Source: Massilia aurea
Lineage (GTDB): Bacteria > Pseudomonadota > Gammaproteobacteria > Burkholderiales > Burkholderiaceae_D
Length of the DNA stretch: 64,000 nucleotides
NCBI RefSeq assembly: GCF_014200505.1
Contig: NZ_JACHBX010000001.1
Span: 496,001 to 560,000 of the forward strand
Direction of reading: 5' to 3'
Under the pieces are notes generated by a model. It was given only the letters and a program-made list of their open reading frames with translations, was not told the origin of the DNA and made no database searches. Both the position numbers and the translations under genes were made by a program. Positions 63,755-64,000 of this stretch are shown piece after piece; position 1 is the stretch's first letter; each line of letters begins with the position of its first letter.

Positions 63755-64000
63755 TCAGCCTGTCTGGCCGGCGGCCAGGGCGTCTTCTGCGGCCAGGCGC
63801 CGGCGATATCGGATCGACGACCACAGCGCCACGAGAATGAACGCCAGCCCGGACAGCCCCGTGAACCACTCGGGAATGTGATAGTGCACGCTGGCGAACA
63901 TGATCAGCGCCAGGATGCCGATGGCGTAGTGCGCGCCATGCTCCAGATACACGAATTCCTGCAGCGTGCCCTTGTAGACCAGGAACACGGTCATCGAGCG
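63755..64000 (-). CDS. DUF475-like integral membrane protein, C-terminal part
   Basis: Only the last 80 or so residues are in the window; the frame stays open to the edge, so the apparent ATG at 63994 is probably internal. Visible: YLEHGAHYAIGILALIMFASVHYHIPEWFTG and LAFILVALWSSIRYRR, with two membrane helices. The EHGAHYAIG and HIPE stretches resemble the DUF475 (TerC-related) family end. Function uncertain; cut by the window. Confidence 0.6.
   Translation of the reverse strand, partial: RSMTVFLVYKGTLQEFVYLEHGAHYAIGILALIMFASVHYHIPEWFTGLSGLAFILVALWSSIRYRRRLAAEDALAAGQTG

Overview
The window looks like chromosome of a GC-rich betaproteobacterium of the order Burkholderiales, most likely family Oxalobacteraceae (Massilia, Telluria or Janthinobacterium relatives). 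This is inferred from gene families and gene order: a cysI-DUF934-cysH-cysD-cysN-cobA sulfate operon with divergent cysB, lptFG opposite pepA, Bordetella/Neisseria-type porins, a Bug-family tricarboxylate-binding protein, and a subclass B3 metallo-beta-lactamase. No 16S rRNA or other phylogenetic marker RNA is present, so the genus is not proven. I saw no tRNA, rRNA, CRISPR array, prophage or replication origin.

Layout. 0-6.5 kb: small conserved proteins, a lipoprotein, leucyl aminopeptidase, the LptF/LptG lipopolysaccharide-export permeases, CbiX and CobA (siroheme). 6.5-12.9 kb: assimilatory sulfate reduction operon and its LysR activator CysB. 12.9-21.5 kb: methyltransferases, an acetyltransferase, a LysR regulator divergent from a PACE-type efflux pump, and a hybrid histidine kinase / unknown protein / two-domain KaiC-like ATPase module. 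21.8-24.0 kb: a complete IS1595-family insertion sequence with terminal inverted repeats and an 8-bp target duplication, placed at the terminator of a porin gene. 24-30.2 kb: a signalling block (NarL-type kinase, LytTR regulator, LytS-type kinase, PAS-GGDEF-EAL protein). 30.3-37.5 kb: FdhD with a YdeP-type molybdopterin oxidoreductase, a nitronate-monooxygenase-like flavoprotein, YajQ, MurB and an SDR enzyme.

37.5-41.4 kb: a compact beta-lactam sensing and resistance operon: BlaI-type repressor, BlaR1-type M56 sensor protease with a class D-like sensor domain, a subclass B3 metallo-beta-lactamase and a class D (OXA-type) beta-lactamase, preceded by a palindrome within a likely promoter. The sensor domain carries Asn instead of the usual Lys in its S-x-x-K motif. 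41.4-48.4 kb: lower gallate/protocatechuate 4,5-cleavage genes (LigI, LigK, LigJ, GalD) divergent from a LysR regulator, followed by a Bug-type solute-binding protein and a porin; a similar operator-like motif lies on both sides of the regulator.

48.4-64 kb: GIY-YIG protein, argG and argF, RsgA, PhhB, an M48 protease, oligoribonuclease, a large hybrid kinase, a UPF0149/SEC-C protein, an HSL-type esterase, SrkA kinase, an 824-residue Ala/Glu-rich coiled-coil protein, and a 188-bp tandem repeat array next to a small membrane protein. The window ends inside a membrane protein gene resembling DUF475. Two dispersed palindromic repeat families (GTAGGGTGGACGG type and GGTTCCCGC type) occur between genes.
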